Assembly (NCBI GenBank): GCA_031287285.1
Contig: JAITTC010000045.1
Location: 1 to 6,026, forward strand
Length of the DNA: 6,026 bases
Source: Christensenellaceae bacterium
GTDB lineage: Bacteria > Bacillota > Clostridia > Christensenellales > UBA1750
Direction: 5' to 3'
The notes under the pieces are model-generated. The model saw nothing but the letters and a program-made list of their open reading frames with translations. It was not told where the DNA came from and did no database searches. Each line of letters begins with the position of its first letter. The first letter of the stretch is position 1. Below, piece by piece: positions 1 through 5,501 of the stretch. A program made the translations under genes and the position numbers.

Positions 1-60
1 CTGCTGGGCGCCCTGTCGTGCCATCTCTCGATTCGCTTTTATGAGCGGCGGGAGTTTTAG
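1..60 (+). CDS. 3' end of a membrane protein gene, possibly an ABC-2 type permease (partial)
   Basis: Frame 1 is open from the window edge and ends at TAG 58-60, giving 19 residues that read LLGALSCHLSIRFYERREF. A short hydrophobic run is followed by a charged tail with the pattern S-I-R-F-Y-E-R-R-E-F. This resembles the cytoplasmic end after the last membrane helix of many ABC-2 family permeases, where a helix runs into an 'R-x-Y-E-R-R-E' tail. The gene converges on the dnaC-like gene and a good hairpin terminator lies 53 bases beyond its stop, which supports a real gene end here. The family guess rests on very few residues, so the sequence to the left is needed to confirm it. Confidence 0.4.
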   Translation: MLGALSCHLSIRFYERREF

Positions 61-112
61 CGAAGGCCAAGGAAGGGGGCCGCGTTTCGCTCAATAAGCG
101 GCAGAAAGGCAC

Positions 113-149
113 AAAAAAAGCTCCCGATGCCGCATCGGGAGCTTTGTTT
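113..149. terminator. Bidirectional Rho-independent terminator between convergent genes
   Basis: A perfect 13-bp inverted repeat (117-129 with 133-145, core CTCCCGATG/CATCGGGAG) closes on a 3-base loop CCG. Read leftward, as transcription leaves the dnaD-dnaC operon, the stem is followed by a run of seven T (complement of A at 113-119). Read rightward, for the gene ending at 60, it is followed by TTTGTTT at 143-149. It lies 16 bases beyond the stop of the dnaC-like gene. The leftward arrangement is the stronger one. Confidence 0.9.
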
Positions 150-164
150 GGGCTATTCTTCGGG

Positions 165-1142
165 CTAATTACGGCGAAGGTCGCTTCCCTCGAAGTGGAG
201 CACGAGGGTGCTTGAGCGCTCGCTCAGGCGCGAGGCCACGCGCTCGCTGTAGCGCTGCGAAAGCTCGCGAAGGCCTAAATTCGTGGCGATGATGGTGGAA
301 AGGCCGCGGCCCTTGCGCTCGGTGAGCAGGGTGAAGAGGTACTCGACGGTGATGTTTTCCATCAGGGGCTCGGTGCCCAGGTCGTCCAGCGTCAGGAGCT
401 CGGCCGTGAGCATATCGTTCATTTCGCCCTCGTCCAGGCCGCGATGGGCCTTGCGCATGATTTCGAACATCCTATAGGCGCTCAGGCGCATGACGCCGAA
501 ACCCCGCGTGAGCACCTCCGCCGCGATGGCGTTCAAAAGGAAGCTCTTTCCAAGACCCGGCAGGCCGGTGAAGAGCAGGGTTTTGTGCGCGTTTTGAGGA
601 AAGTTTTGGGCAAAGCGAAGGCCGAATTCGCGGGCCTGCTGCATGAAGGCACGCGGGCTCTTGCCAGAGGGCAGGGGATCTTCCGAAAAAAGCGCCAGGT
701 TGAACTGCTCAAAGGTCTGGCCGGTGACGCCGGCCTCGTCATAGAGCCTGCGGTTCAGCTCCTGGCGAATGCAGCTGCAGCGATCCTTTTCAACCTCGCC
801 CACAAAGCCCGTGTCGCGGCAGAGGGGGCAGGCGTAGTCTGGCTCCAGGTCCGCCGGGCTGCAGCCTGCGGCCGCAAGCTCGGCTTCGGCCCTTCTGCGA
901 AGCTCCATCACGCGCGCATGGGCTCGTTGGTTCAGGGTGCCTGCGTCAGCTGGGCGCAGGGCCGCCTCGCGGCTAAGCTCGATGAAGATGCGCGCGATTT
1001 CGCCGCTCAAATCGGCGTAGAGCGGCGCCTTTTGGGCGATTTCCAGGCGGCGCTGCTCCGCCCTGAATTCGGCCGCCTGCTTAAGGCGGCGCTTATCCTC
1101 TAAAATGTCGCGCAGAACGCGGCCGCGGCGGACGACGCTCAT
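165..1142 (-). CDS. dnaC: DnaC/DnaI-type replicative helicase loader ATPase
   Basis: This 325-residue AAA+ ATPase should load the replicative DNA helicase during initiation or fork restart in the cytoplasm. The N-terminal third is charged and helical. A cysteine cluster follows at C105, C108, C122 and C124 (CPLC...CSC), fitting the zinc-binding N-terminal region of DnaI-like loaders. The ATPase core has a Walker A motif GLPGLGKS at 193-200, a Walker B motif LLTLDDLG with acidic pair D253-D254, a sensor 1 TIIATN at 283-288, and an arginine-containing RYSERVASRL stretch at 297-306 typical of box VII. Length and motif order match Clostridia DnaC-like proteins. The ATG at 1142 overlaps the dnaD stop as ATGA, and a perfect AAGGAGG lies 7 bases upstream, so the start is secure. 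It is the second gene of the operon and ends just before the terminator. An IstB-like transposition helper is the main alternative, but the DnaD neighbour and the cysteine region argue for a loader. Confidence 0.9.
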   Translation of the reverse strand: MSVVRRGRVLRDILEDKRRLKQAAEFRAEQRRLEIAQKAPLYADLSGEIARIFIELSREAALRPADAGTLNQRAHARVMELRRRAEAELAAAGCSPADLEPDYACPLCRDTGFVGEVEKDRCSCIRQELNRRLYDEAGVTGQTFEQFNLALFSEDPLPSGKSPRAFMQQAREFGLRFAQNFPQNAHKTLLFTGLPGLGKSFLLNAIAAEVLTRGFGVMRLSAYRMFEIMRKAHRGLDEGEMNDMLTAELLTLDDLGTEPLMENITVEYLFTLLTERKGRGLSTIIATNLGLRELSQRYSERVASRLSERSSTLVLHFEGSDLRRN

Positions 1143-2611
1143 GGGCTTTCCTCCTTCAGAAGGGCGTCAAGGTCTGCATAGAGGCTCTCGAACTCGGCAT
1201 CGCTGTAGCTGCGCTGGGGCAGGCGCTGGGCAGAAACCGTCTTGCCCTGGCGGGGGGCTGGCTGGCCAGCAACTTCAGCCTGTGCGGGCTGCTGCGGGCC
1301 GCCATGCGCCGCCCTTGCTGCTTCAGCGCTAAAAATGCCGGTAGAAAGCCAATTTTCAAGCACCTTGGCCATGTAGCCAAAGGGATTCTTGCTATGCCTT
1401 GCGTACTCGGCGGCCAGGAGCATGAGCTCCTCGCTCGCGCCCTTCTGTTCCCAGCCGTGCAGGGCGCTAAGGTCCGCAGGGGTGGGGTTTCGCCCTGCCC
1501 CGCAGGCGCGAAGAAGCGCTTCGCAGCGCGCGGTCTCCTCGCCGCGCCTGCTCAAAAAGCCCTCGATGGCGGGCTTGGTCATCAGATTTTCAGCCTGCCA
1601 AAGTTCAAGGATCCTTGCGAGCGCCTCGGGGCTTCTGCGGTTTTGGCGGTAGGCGGTTTTGGCGGCGAGCTGCAAGGCCTCGGGCGTAAAGCCGGCGCTT
1701 AGCCAAGCTTCGCAGGATGCGAGGAAGTCCGCGCTCGGCTGGGCCCTGCTCTCGCCGAGGGTTTGCAGAAGCTCGCGCGCCTGCGCGAACAGCGCCTGGC
1801 GCTTTTCGTCGCGCCTGGCGCTTAAAACCGCGCCGATATAGGCGAAGTTGGGGTTTGAGATCTTGGTGGTTTCGCCGCAGGCCTTCAGAATCGCGTCGAG
1901 CGAAAAGCCCCAGTCCTCGCTCCAGGTCTGAAAGAGCCTTTCTTCATCGACCGTGGGCGAGCGGTTCAGGCCGAGCTGGCGCAGCACGCGCCGCGCGCCC
2001 TCATAGTTTTGGCCCAGCACGCGCAGATGCTCCTGCGCCAATGCCTTGGTCTTGATGCCGTTTCTGGCCCAGTTCCGGGCCTCTTTATCGAGCAGCGCCC
2101 AGCCGACGTGGCTCTTTCGCGCTGCGGTTTTGACCATGTGGGCGACGAGCTCTAAAACGGCCTCGGGCTCCAGGCCGAGCTCCTCGATCCAGCCATAGAC
2201 CCGCATATAGTCCGCAGACTGCAGGATCCTCTCGCCAAAGAGCTCCTGCAGGGCCGTGTTGAATTCACGGTAGGGGAGATCATCGGCCGTGGGCCTTAGC
2301 TTTTGGCTCAAAACCGCCTCTTTTAGGTTAAAGAACGAGAAGGAAAGCGGGTTGTCGCCCACGCGGCGCAGCAGGCCCATCCTTTCCCAATAGGTGAAGG
2401 CGCTGAGCACGGCCTCTTCCTCAAGGCCCATGGCAGCGGCCATCGAGGGCAGCGAAACCTCGGGGCCCGGGTGGTAGCAAAGCCGCAGGGCATAGACATA
2501 GACCTTCACATAGTCGCCCGGGGCACGCAGCATATACTCCTCGATGAACAGGTTCTCGAGGGGGGTGACGTCAAAGAGCGCGAATTGCTCGGCAAAGCGA
2601 AAGGATGGCAT
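1139..2611 (-). CDS. dnaD: DnaD-like primosome protein with four apparent C-terminal-type repeats
   Basis: This 490-residue protein is probably the DNA-remodelling primosome component that recruits the helicase loader encoded next to it. Residues 1-100 look like the DnaD N-terminal winged-helix domain (start MPSFRFAEQFALFDVTPLEN, then a helix-turn-helix-like SLPSMAAAMGLEEEAV). The remainder shows four successive units of about 65-75 residues, roughly 121-195, 209-270, 281-356 and 366-432. Units 3 and 4 have the pattern of an aromatic-rich helix, a long helix and an IL/VL-E-x-W ending. The last unit carries NPFGYMAKVLENWLSTGIFS, the classic Y-x3-(I/V)-L-x2-W signature of the DnaD C-terminal (DnaB_2) family. 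A Pro/Gln-rich linker (437-466) leads to an acidic tail YSDAEFESLYADLDALL. The start at 2611 is chosen because AAGGGG lies 6 bases upstream; in-frame ATGs further upstream fall on the promoter -10. Canonical DnaD is about 230 residues, so this is an enlarged form. It overlaps dnaC by 4 bases. Confidence 0.88.
   Translation of the reverse strand: MPSFRFAEQFALFDVTPLENLFIEEYMLRAPGDYVKVYVYALRLCYHPGPEVSLPSMAAAMGLEEEAVLSAFTYWERMGLLRRVGDNPLSFSFFNLKEAVLSQKLRPTADDLPYREFNTALQELFGERILQSADYMRVYGWIEELGLEPEAVLELVAHMVKTAARKSHVGWALLDKEARNWARNGIKTKALAQEHLRVLGQNYEGARRVLRQLGLNRSPTVDEERLFQTWSEDWGFSLDAILKACGETTKISNPNFAYIGAVLSARRDEKRQALFAQARELLQTLGESRAQPSADFLASCEAWLSAGFTPEALQLAAKTAYRQNRRSPEALARILELWQAENLMTKPAIEGFLSRRGEETARCEALLRACGAGRNPTPADLSALHGWEQKGASEELMLLAAEYARHSKNPFGYMAKVLENWLSTGIFSAEAARAAHGGPQQPAQAEVAGQPAPRQGKTVSAQRLPQRSYSDAEFESLYADLDALLKEESP
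1150..1156 (-). promoter_or_regulatory. Ribosome binding site of the dnaC-like gene
   Basis: Read leftward the sequence is AAGGAGG, a consensus Shine-Dalgarno, 7 bases before the ATG at 1142. It sits inside the last codons of the dnaD-like gene. Together with the ATGA stop-start overlap it implies translational coupling and settles the dnaC start. Confidence 0.85.
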
Positions 2612-2617
2612 GAAGAA

Positions 2618-2672
2618 CCCCTTATCGTTCAAAGATGCCTTCATCATAGCACAGCGCGGCGCGAAATTCCAG
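2618..2672 (-). promoter_or_regulatory. Promoter and RBS of the dnaD-dnaC operon
   Basis: Read leftward there is an extended -10, TGC-TATGAT, with the hexamer at 2648-2643. A weak -35, CTGGAA (2672-2667), stands 18 bases upstream. The AAGGGG ribosome site is at 2623-2618, 6 bases before the ATG. A start near 2636 would leave a leader of about 25 bases. The weak -35 match is typical when an extended -10 is present. This is inferred from sequence match only. Confidence 0.6.
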
Positions 2673-2681
2673 CGCATAGCG

Positions 2682-2695
2682 GCGGCGCGCGCCGC
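2682..2695. promoter_or_regulatory. GC-rich 14-bp perfect palindrome in the divergent intergenic region
   Basis: GCGGCGC followed by its reverse complement GCGCCGC sits just upstream of the dnaD -35 and about 46 bases before the peptidase ATG. Its place between two divergent genes would suit an operator acting on either promoter. In GC-rich DNA, however, such a palindrome can arise by chance, and no known regulator site is recognised. No convincing rightward promoter was found for the peptidase gene. Confidence 0.25.
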
Positions 2696-2725
2696 GTATG
2701 GATGAGCGAGGGCTTTTGGGGCTTT

Positions 2726-2733
2726 AGGGAGGG
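2726..2733 (+). promoter_or_regulatory. Ribosome binding site of the M1 peptidase gene
   Basis: AGGGAGGG lies 8 bases before the ATG at 2742. It supports this start, which also places the N-terminal membrane anchor directly after a short basic leader. Confidence 0.75.
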
Positions 2734-2741
2734 CTGCGCAC

Positions 2742-4202
2742 ATGGCGAAGCTTTGGGCGTTTCTGTGGCGAATCAAAACCTTAGTGGGCGTCGCGCTGGC
2801 TCTTTTGCTGGCCGGGTTTTTCTTGACGTTTGCCAAAAGGCCGATGGAGATCGGCATCGACGCTGCCTACGACGAGGGCGGTCATCGCCTTGCCGTGACG
2901 CAAACCGTGCTCTATCGCAACCCGGGGCAAAAACCGCTGGGCTTTTTGCTCTTTCACATCCAGGCGAACGCCTACCAAAGCGCAAAGACCGCGCCGGTCC
3001 AAAAGGGGAAAGAGAAGATGAGCTACCCTTCGGGATTCTCGCCGGGCGGCCTTACGCTGGACCAGGTTCTGGTCAACGGCGAGGAGGCTGCCTATTCGAT
3101 CTTCGGCGAGCAGGGCAGCCTTTTGCAGATAGAGCTTTTCGAGCCCCTGAAGGAGGAGGCTGAGATCAGGCTCAGCTACACCGTGCAGCTGCCAAACGCG
3201 CGGGGGCGGCTTGGCTGGTTCGGCGACGGGGTTCGCCTGGGCGGGGCCTTTGCCGTGCCGGCGCGGCTGATGGAGGACGGAAGCTTCGACCAAAGCGGGC
3301 TGCCCGCCGTGGGCGACCCGAACTTGGGCGAAATCGCCGACTACGAGCTGACCTTGCGCCTGCCCACGAGCTTCGTCGCGGCGGGGCCCGGGCTTGAAGA
3401 GCCTGCAGACGATGGAAGTTGGCGCTTCAGGCTGCGCGACGCGCCGGAGCTGTTCATCACGCTATCAAAAAACTATTGCGTGGCTGCGAGCAGGGCAAAT
3501 GGTGTGCGGGTGCGCGCCTTTGCGCCCACCGAGGAGGGTGCCGCGCTGCTGGCGGCGCAGGGCGCGCGGGCCGTGGAGGTCTACTCCGAGCTCTTCGGGC
3601 CCTACCCGCGCGAGGACTACATCTTGGCCACCGGGGACCTAAGCTCGCTGGGGATGGAGGCGCCCGGGTTTTCGCTCATCGATGCGCGGCTCTTGCGGGG
3701 CCAGAGCGCGCTGCTTGAATACGTCGTGGCGCACGAAACCGCGCACCAATGGTGGGGGATGGCGGTCATCAGCGACCAGGTGCGCCATGCCTGGCAGGAC
3801 GAGGCGCTGGCCGAATACTCCGCGCTGCTCTACATGGAGGCGACAAAGGGGGAAGGCGGCTTCGTGAACCACTACAACGCCCTGGTGCGGCCGGCCGCCG
3901 AGGATTCGGCGCTCAAGGGCCTGCCCATCGACCTGCCCCTATCGTCCTTTGAGAGCGAGGAGCTCTATTCCAGGCTCGTCTACCGGCTTGGCTGCGCCAT
4001 GTGGCATGATTTGCGCGTAGAGATGGGCAATGCGGGCTTTTTCCGGGCGCTTTCGGGCTACTACAGGCAGCACAAGCTCCAATGGGCGGAACCCATCGAC
4101 CTGCTCGGCGCTTTGGGCCCGCGCGGCGCAAGGCGGGCGAAGGATTGGCTGAGCGGCGAGGCCCAGCCGTCACATTCCTCCATGGCCCCGTGGGGGAACT
4201 GA
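2742..4202 (+). CDS. Membrane-anchored M1-family (gluzincin) zinc metallopeptidase
   Basis: This 486-residue protein is predicted to be an aminopeptidase-type zinc peptidase held on the outer face of the membrane. Residues 1-10 are short and basic, and 13-30 form one hydrophobic helix (VGVALALLLAGFF) that should act as an uncleaved signal anchor. Residues 35-240 match the beta-rich N-terminal M1 domain. The catalytic domain has GMEAPGF at 304-310 (counterpart of the GxMEN substrate motif), HETAH at 331-335 followed by QWWG, and the third zinc ligand E354 in WQDEALAEYSA. This is the HExxH-x18-E spacing. Y414 in the VYRLG stretch is the likely catalytic tyrosine. The protein ends soon after a short helical tail and lacks the large C-terminal domain of classical aminopeptidase N, as many short bacterial M1 proteins do. 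Unusually, the last 19 or so codons (DWLSGEAQPSHSSMAPWGN and stop) lie inside a DNA repeat found twice more downstream. The native C-terminus may therefore be altered. The substrate cannot be told. Confidence 0.85.
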   Translation: MAKLWAFLWRIKTLVGVALALLLAGFFLTFAKRPMEIGIDAAYDEGGHRLAVTQTVLYRNPGQKPLGFLLFHIQANAYQSAKTAPVQKGKEKMSYPSGFSPGGLTLDQVLVNGEEAAYSIFGEQGSLLQIELFEPLKEEAEIRLSYTVQLPNARGRLGWFGDGVRLGGAFAVPARLMEDGSFDQSGLPAVGDPNLGEIADYELTLRLPTSFVAAGPGLEEPADDGSWRFRLRDAPELFITLSKNYCVAASRANGVRVRAFAPTEEGAALLAAQGARAVEVYSELFGPYPREDYILATGDLSSLGMEAPGFSLIDARLLRGQSALLEYVVAHETAHQWWGMAVISDQVRHAWQDEALAEYSALLYMEATKGEGGFVNHYNALVRPAAEDSALKGLPIDLPLSSFESEELYSRLVYRLGCAMWHDLRVEMGNAGFFRALSGYYRQHKLQWAEPIDLLGALGPRGARRAKDWLSGEAQPSHSSMAPWGN

Positions 4203-4220
4203 GGCCCGATCGCGGAATTT
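4142..4220 (+). repeat. Repeat head, copy 1 (overlaps the peptidase 3' end)
   Basis: The copy begins at GGATTGGCTGAGC and ends at GATCGCGGAATTT. It differs from copy 2 by about one base in the first 78. The peptidase stop TGA (4200-4202) lies within it. A hairpin at 4175-4198 (TTCCTCCATG with CGTGGGGGAA, two G-T wobbles) ends the coding region, but no T tract follows, so it is not a standard terminator. Confidence 0.9.
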
Positions 4221-4245
4221 CCTTTGCGGAAGGGGCGTGAGCGGT

Positions 4246-4388
4246 GAAGCAGGCCCGGTCACTGAATCGAACACCGGCAGCGAAAAGAGCAGGGTCATCG
4301 AAAGGGCAGCCCCTTGGCGTGCTTCACCATTCTTGCAAAGAGCGAAGCGGTGCGGCGGTCGTAATGACCATGGGCCTGTCATCCGCAT
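4246..4388. other. Unique segment between head copy 1 and the first tail
   Basis: After the short linker of copy 1, about 140 bases do not match the equivalent linkers of copies 2 and 3. The exceptions are short pieces near 4338-4360 (AGCGAAGCGG and GCGGTC) that recall their GCGAAGCGGGC...GCGGTCA. No start site, RNA gene or terminator is visible. It could be a different linker variant of the same repeat family, or an insertion that makes the first spacing 380 bases instead of 274. Confidence 0.5.
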
Positions 4389-4600
4389 GCGGAATAGCGC
4401 GCGGGCGCTGGATTTTGACAAGCCCGCCGCGCGCGAGCTCTGCTCTTTTGATTGAGCATGCCCAATATCGACGGCTTTGGGCAAAAACAACCCTTACCGC
4501 GCGAAGCGAAGAAGGGGAAGGGGATTGGCTGAGCGGCGAGGCCCAGCCGTCACATTCCTCCATGGCCCCGTGGGGGAACTGAGGCCTGATCGCGGAATTC
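4389..4600 (+). repeat. Repeat unit copy 1: tail plus head
   Basis: The tail runs 4389-4521, beginning GCGGAATAGCGCGCGGGCGC and ending in the purine-rich GCGAAGCGAAGAAGGGGAAGG. The head runs 4522-4600. The unit aligns without gaps to 4663-4874, with about a dozen substitutions by eye, mostly in the tail. The head hairpin is at 4555-4578. Confidence 0.9.
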
Positions 4601-4662
4601 CCCTCGCGTCGTCGCGGGGGAGTGTGAGCGAGCGAAGCGGGCTATGGAGCGGTCAGCAGCGT

Positions 4663-4874
4663 GCGGAATGACGCGCGGGCGCTGGATTTTGGCAAGGCCG
4701 CTGCGCGCGAGCTCTGCTCTTTTGATTGGGCACGCCCAATATCGGCGGTTTTGGGCAAAAACGGCCCTTACCGCGCGAAGCGAAGAAGGGGAAGGGGATT
4801 GGCTGAGCGGCGAGGCCCAGCCGTCACATTCCTCCATGGCCCCATGGGGGAATTGAGGCCTGATCGCGGAATTT
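4663..4874 (+). repeat. Repeat unit copy 2: tail plus head
   Basis: The tail runs 4663-4795 and the head 4796-4874, offset by 274 from the previous unit. The head hairpin (4829-4852) has a G-to-A change that turns a G-T wobble into an A-T pair. A C-to-T change just outside the stem adds a further possible A-T pair. After the head, a linker at 4875-4952 carries a new hairpin (4875-4895). A truncated tail at 4953-4998 follows, lacking the first two thirds of the module. Confidence 0.9.
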
Positions 4875-4998
4875 CCTTTGCTGTTATCGCAAAGGGGCAG
4901 GAGCGCGGGCGGGCGAAGCGGGCTATGGAGCGGTCAACAGCGCACGAAATGGTGCGCATTTGGCCGAAAACAGCCCTTACCGCGCGAAGCGAAGAAGG

Positions 4999-5465
4999 AA
5001 GGACTGCCCATCCTTGCGACTGCGAAGCGTCGTGGTTTTGGCGCGATAGGGGAGGAGCCTTTCCTCAAGCTTATCGGCCCCGCTTTCGAATTGGCGGGTC
5101 CAGCGGAACATCGCGCGCAACATCCAAAGGCTCGGCGCATATCCGATTTTTCGAGCCCCAGGTTTTGCTTCAGCCAGTGAAGAAGGGTTCGATAGCGCCG
5201 AACCAGAGATGCGGCACTAGAAAACGATCTGACCGGCTTAATTCAACAGCGGTATTCTACACGGTCTGGCTTTCGGATACCAATATGGCTTCTACTTCGG
5301 GGCGTTTTTGGTTGCCTGTAGGGGAGGAAGGGCAAGGCTCGTAGACGATCGCGTCCAGCTCGCGGCAGGGAATCCCCGTCCGCGCGGCAAGCTGGCGGCC
5401 CCTCATAAAGGGGCCTTTCGGGGTTAGGCCTTTGGCAATGGCCGCAAAGCGCCTCTGGAATGAAC
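4999..5465. other. Unassigned stretch with protein-like but interrupted readings
   Basis: No gene with a start, ribosome site and uninterrupted frame is seen in these 467 bases. Two frames nevertheless look unusually protein-like. Leftward, the frame of the surface protein continues past its TAA and reads on to TAG at 5259-5257 (including RGRQLAARTGIPCRELDAIV), then on to a TGA near 5176 (including LVPHLWFGAIEPFF). Rightward, a frame is broken only at TAG 5342-5344. The ATG of the leftward reading lies inside the terminator stem, which argues against expression. No tRNA or rRNA fold was found. It may be a decayed gene or another multicopy repeat. Confidence 0.35.
5397..5415. other. Small GC-rich hairpin
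   Basis: GGCCCC (5397-5402) pairs with GGGGCC (5410-5415) around the loop TCATAAA. The rightward side continues TTTCGGGGTT, which is only a weak T tract, so a terminator role is not supported. It lies about 50 bases left of the better terminator. Confidence 0.3.
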
Positions 5466-5501
5466 AAGGCGGCGATGTTTCGCACATCGACGCCTTTTAT
5501 T
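5466..5501. terminator. Terminator at the end of the surface protein gene, also usable rightward
   Basis: An inverted repeat pairs 5466-5478 (AAGGCGGCGATGT) with 5484-5496 (ACATCGACGCCTT) around the loop TTCGC, 13 positions with one G/A mismatch. Rightward it is followed by TTTTATT (5495-5501). Leftward it is followed by TTGTTCATT. It begins directly after the stop codon of the leftward surface protein gene, as expected for that gene's terminator, and could also stop any transcript arriving from the peptidase side. Confidence 0.65.

Larger units (their letters stand above)
4142..4998. repeat. Modular direct-repeat array downstream of the peptidase
   Basis: Three copies of a 78-79 bp 'head' start at 4142, 4522 and 4796. 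Two full copies of a 133-bp 'tail' start at 4389 and 4663, and a partial third lies at about 4953-4998. A variable linker joins each head to the next tail. All copies have the same orientation. Tail plus head (4389-4600 and 4663-4874) form a 212-bp unit repeated with a period of exactly 274 and no internal gaps. Small open frames run through the repeats (all ending ...SSMAPWGN, or starting MEECDGWASP on the other strand), but these follow from the repeat and have no credible start sites. No transposase or terminal inverted repeat was seen. It looks like a non-coding interspersed repeat family. Confidence 0.9.

Noticed and set aside
444..1103. Rightward 219-codon open frame opposite the dnaC-like gene
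   Set aside because: It is fully antisense to a gene with clear Walker A and B motifs, and its translation is Ala/Arg-rich without recognisable motifs; a GC-rich shadow frame.
2612..2857. Longer N-terminus for the DnaD-like protein
   Set aside because: The in-frame extension would run over the promoter and across the peptidase start, has no similarity to DnaD, and the ATG at 2611 has a good ribosome site.
2781..3293. Leftward 170-codon open frame inside the peptidase gene
   Set aside because: Antisense shadow of the peptidase N-terminal domain with no motifs.
4258..4282. tRNA T-arm-like sequence (GTTCGATTC on the minus strand)
   Set aside because: The flanking bases do not form the 5-bp T stem, and no acceptor or anticodon arms fit around it.
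4142..4998. CRISPR array
   Set aside because: Repeats are 78-133 bp with irregular linkers and only three copies, unlike 24-40 bp CRISPR repeats with uniform spacers; no cas genes.
4142..4998. Insertion sequence
   Set aside because: No transposase frame, terminal inverted repeats or clear target duplications were visible.
4661..5344. Rightward 227-codon open frame through the repeat array
   Set aside because: It crosses a repeat unit and a linker hairpin, has no ribosome site, and the low-complexity translation mirrors the repeat rather than a conserved protein.
5257..5487. Leftward 76-codon small gene after the surface protein
   Set aside because: Its ATG lies inside the stem of the terminator hairpin and it is simply the in-frame continuation after the TAA of the surface protein; kept only as a possible remnant.
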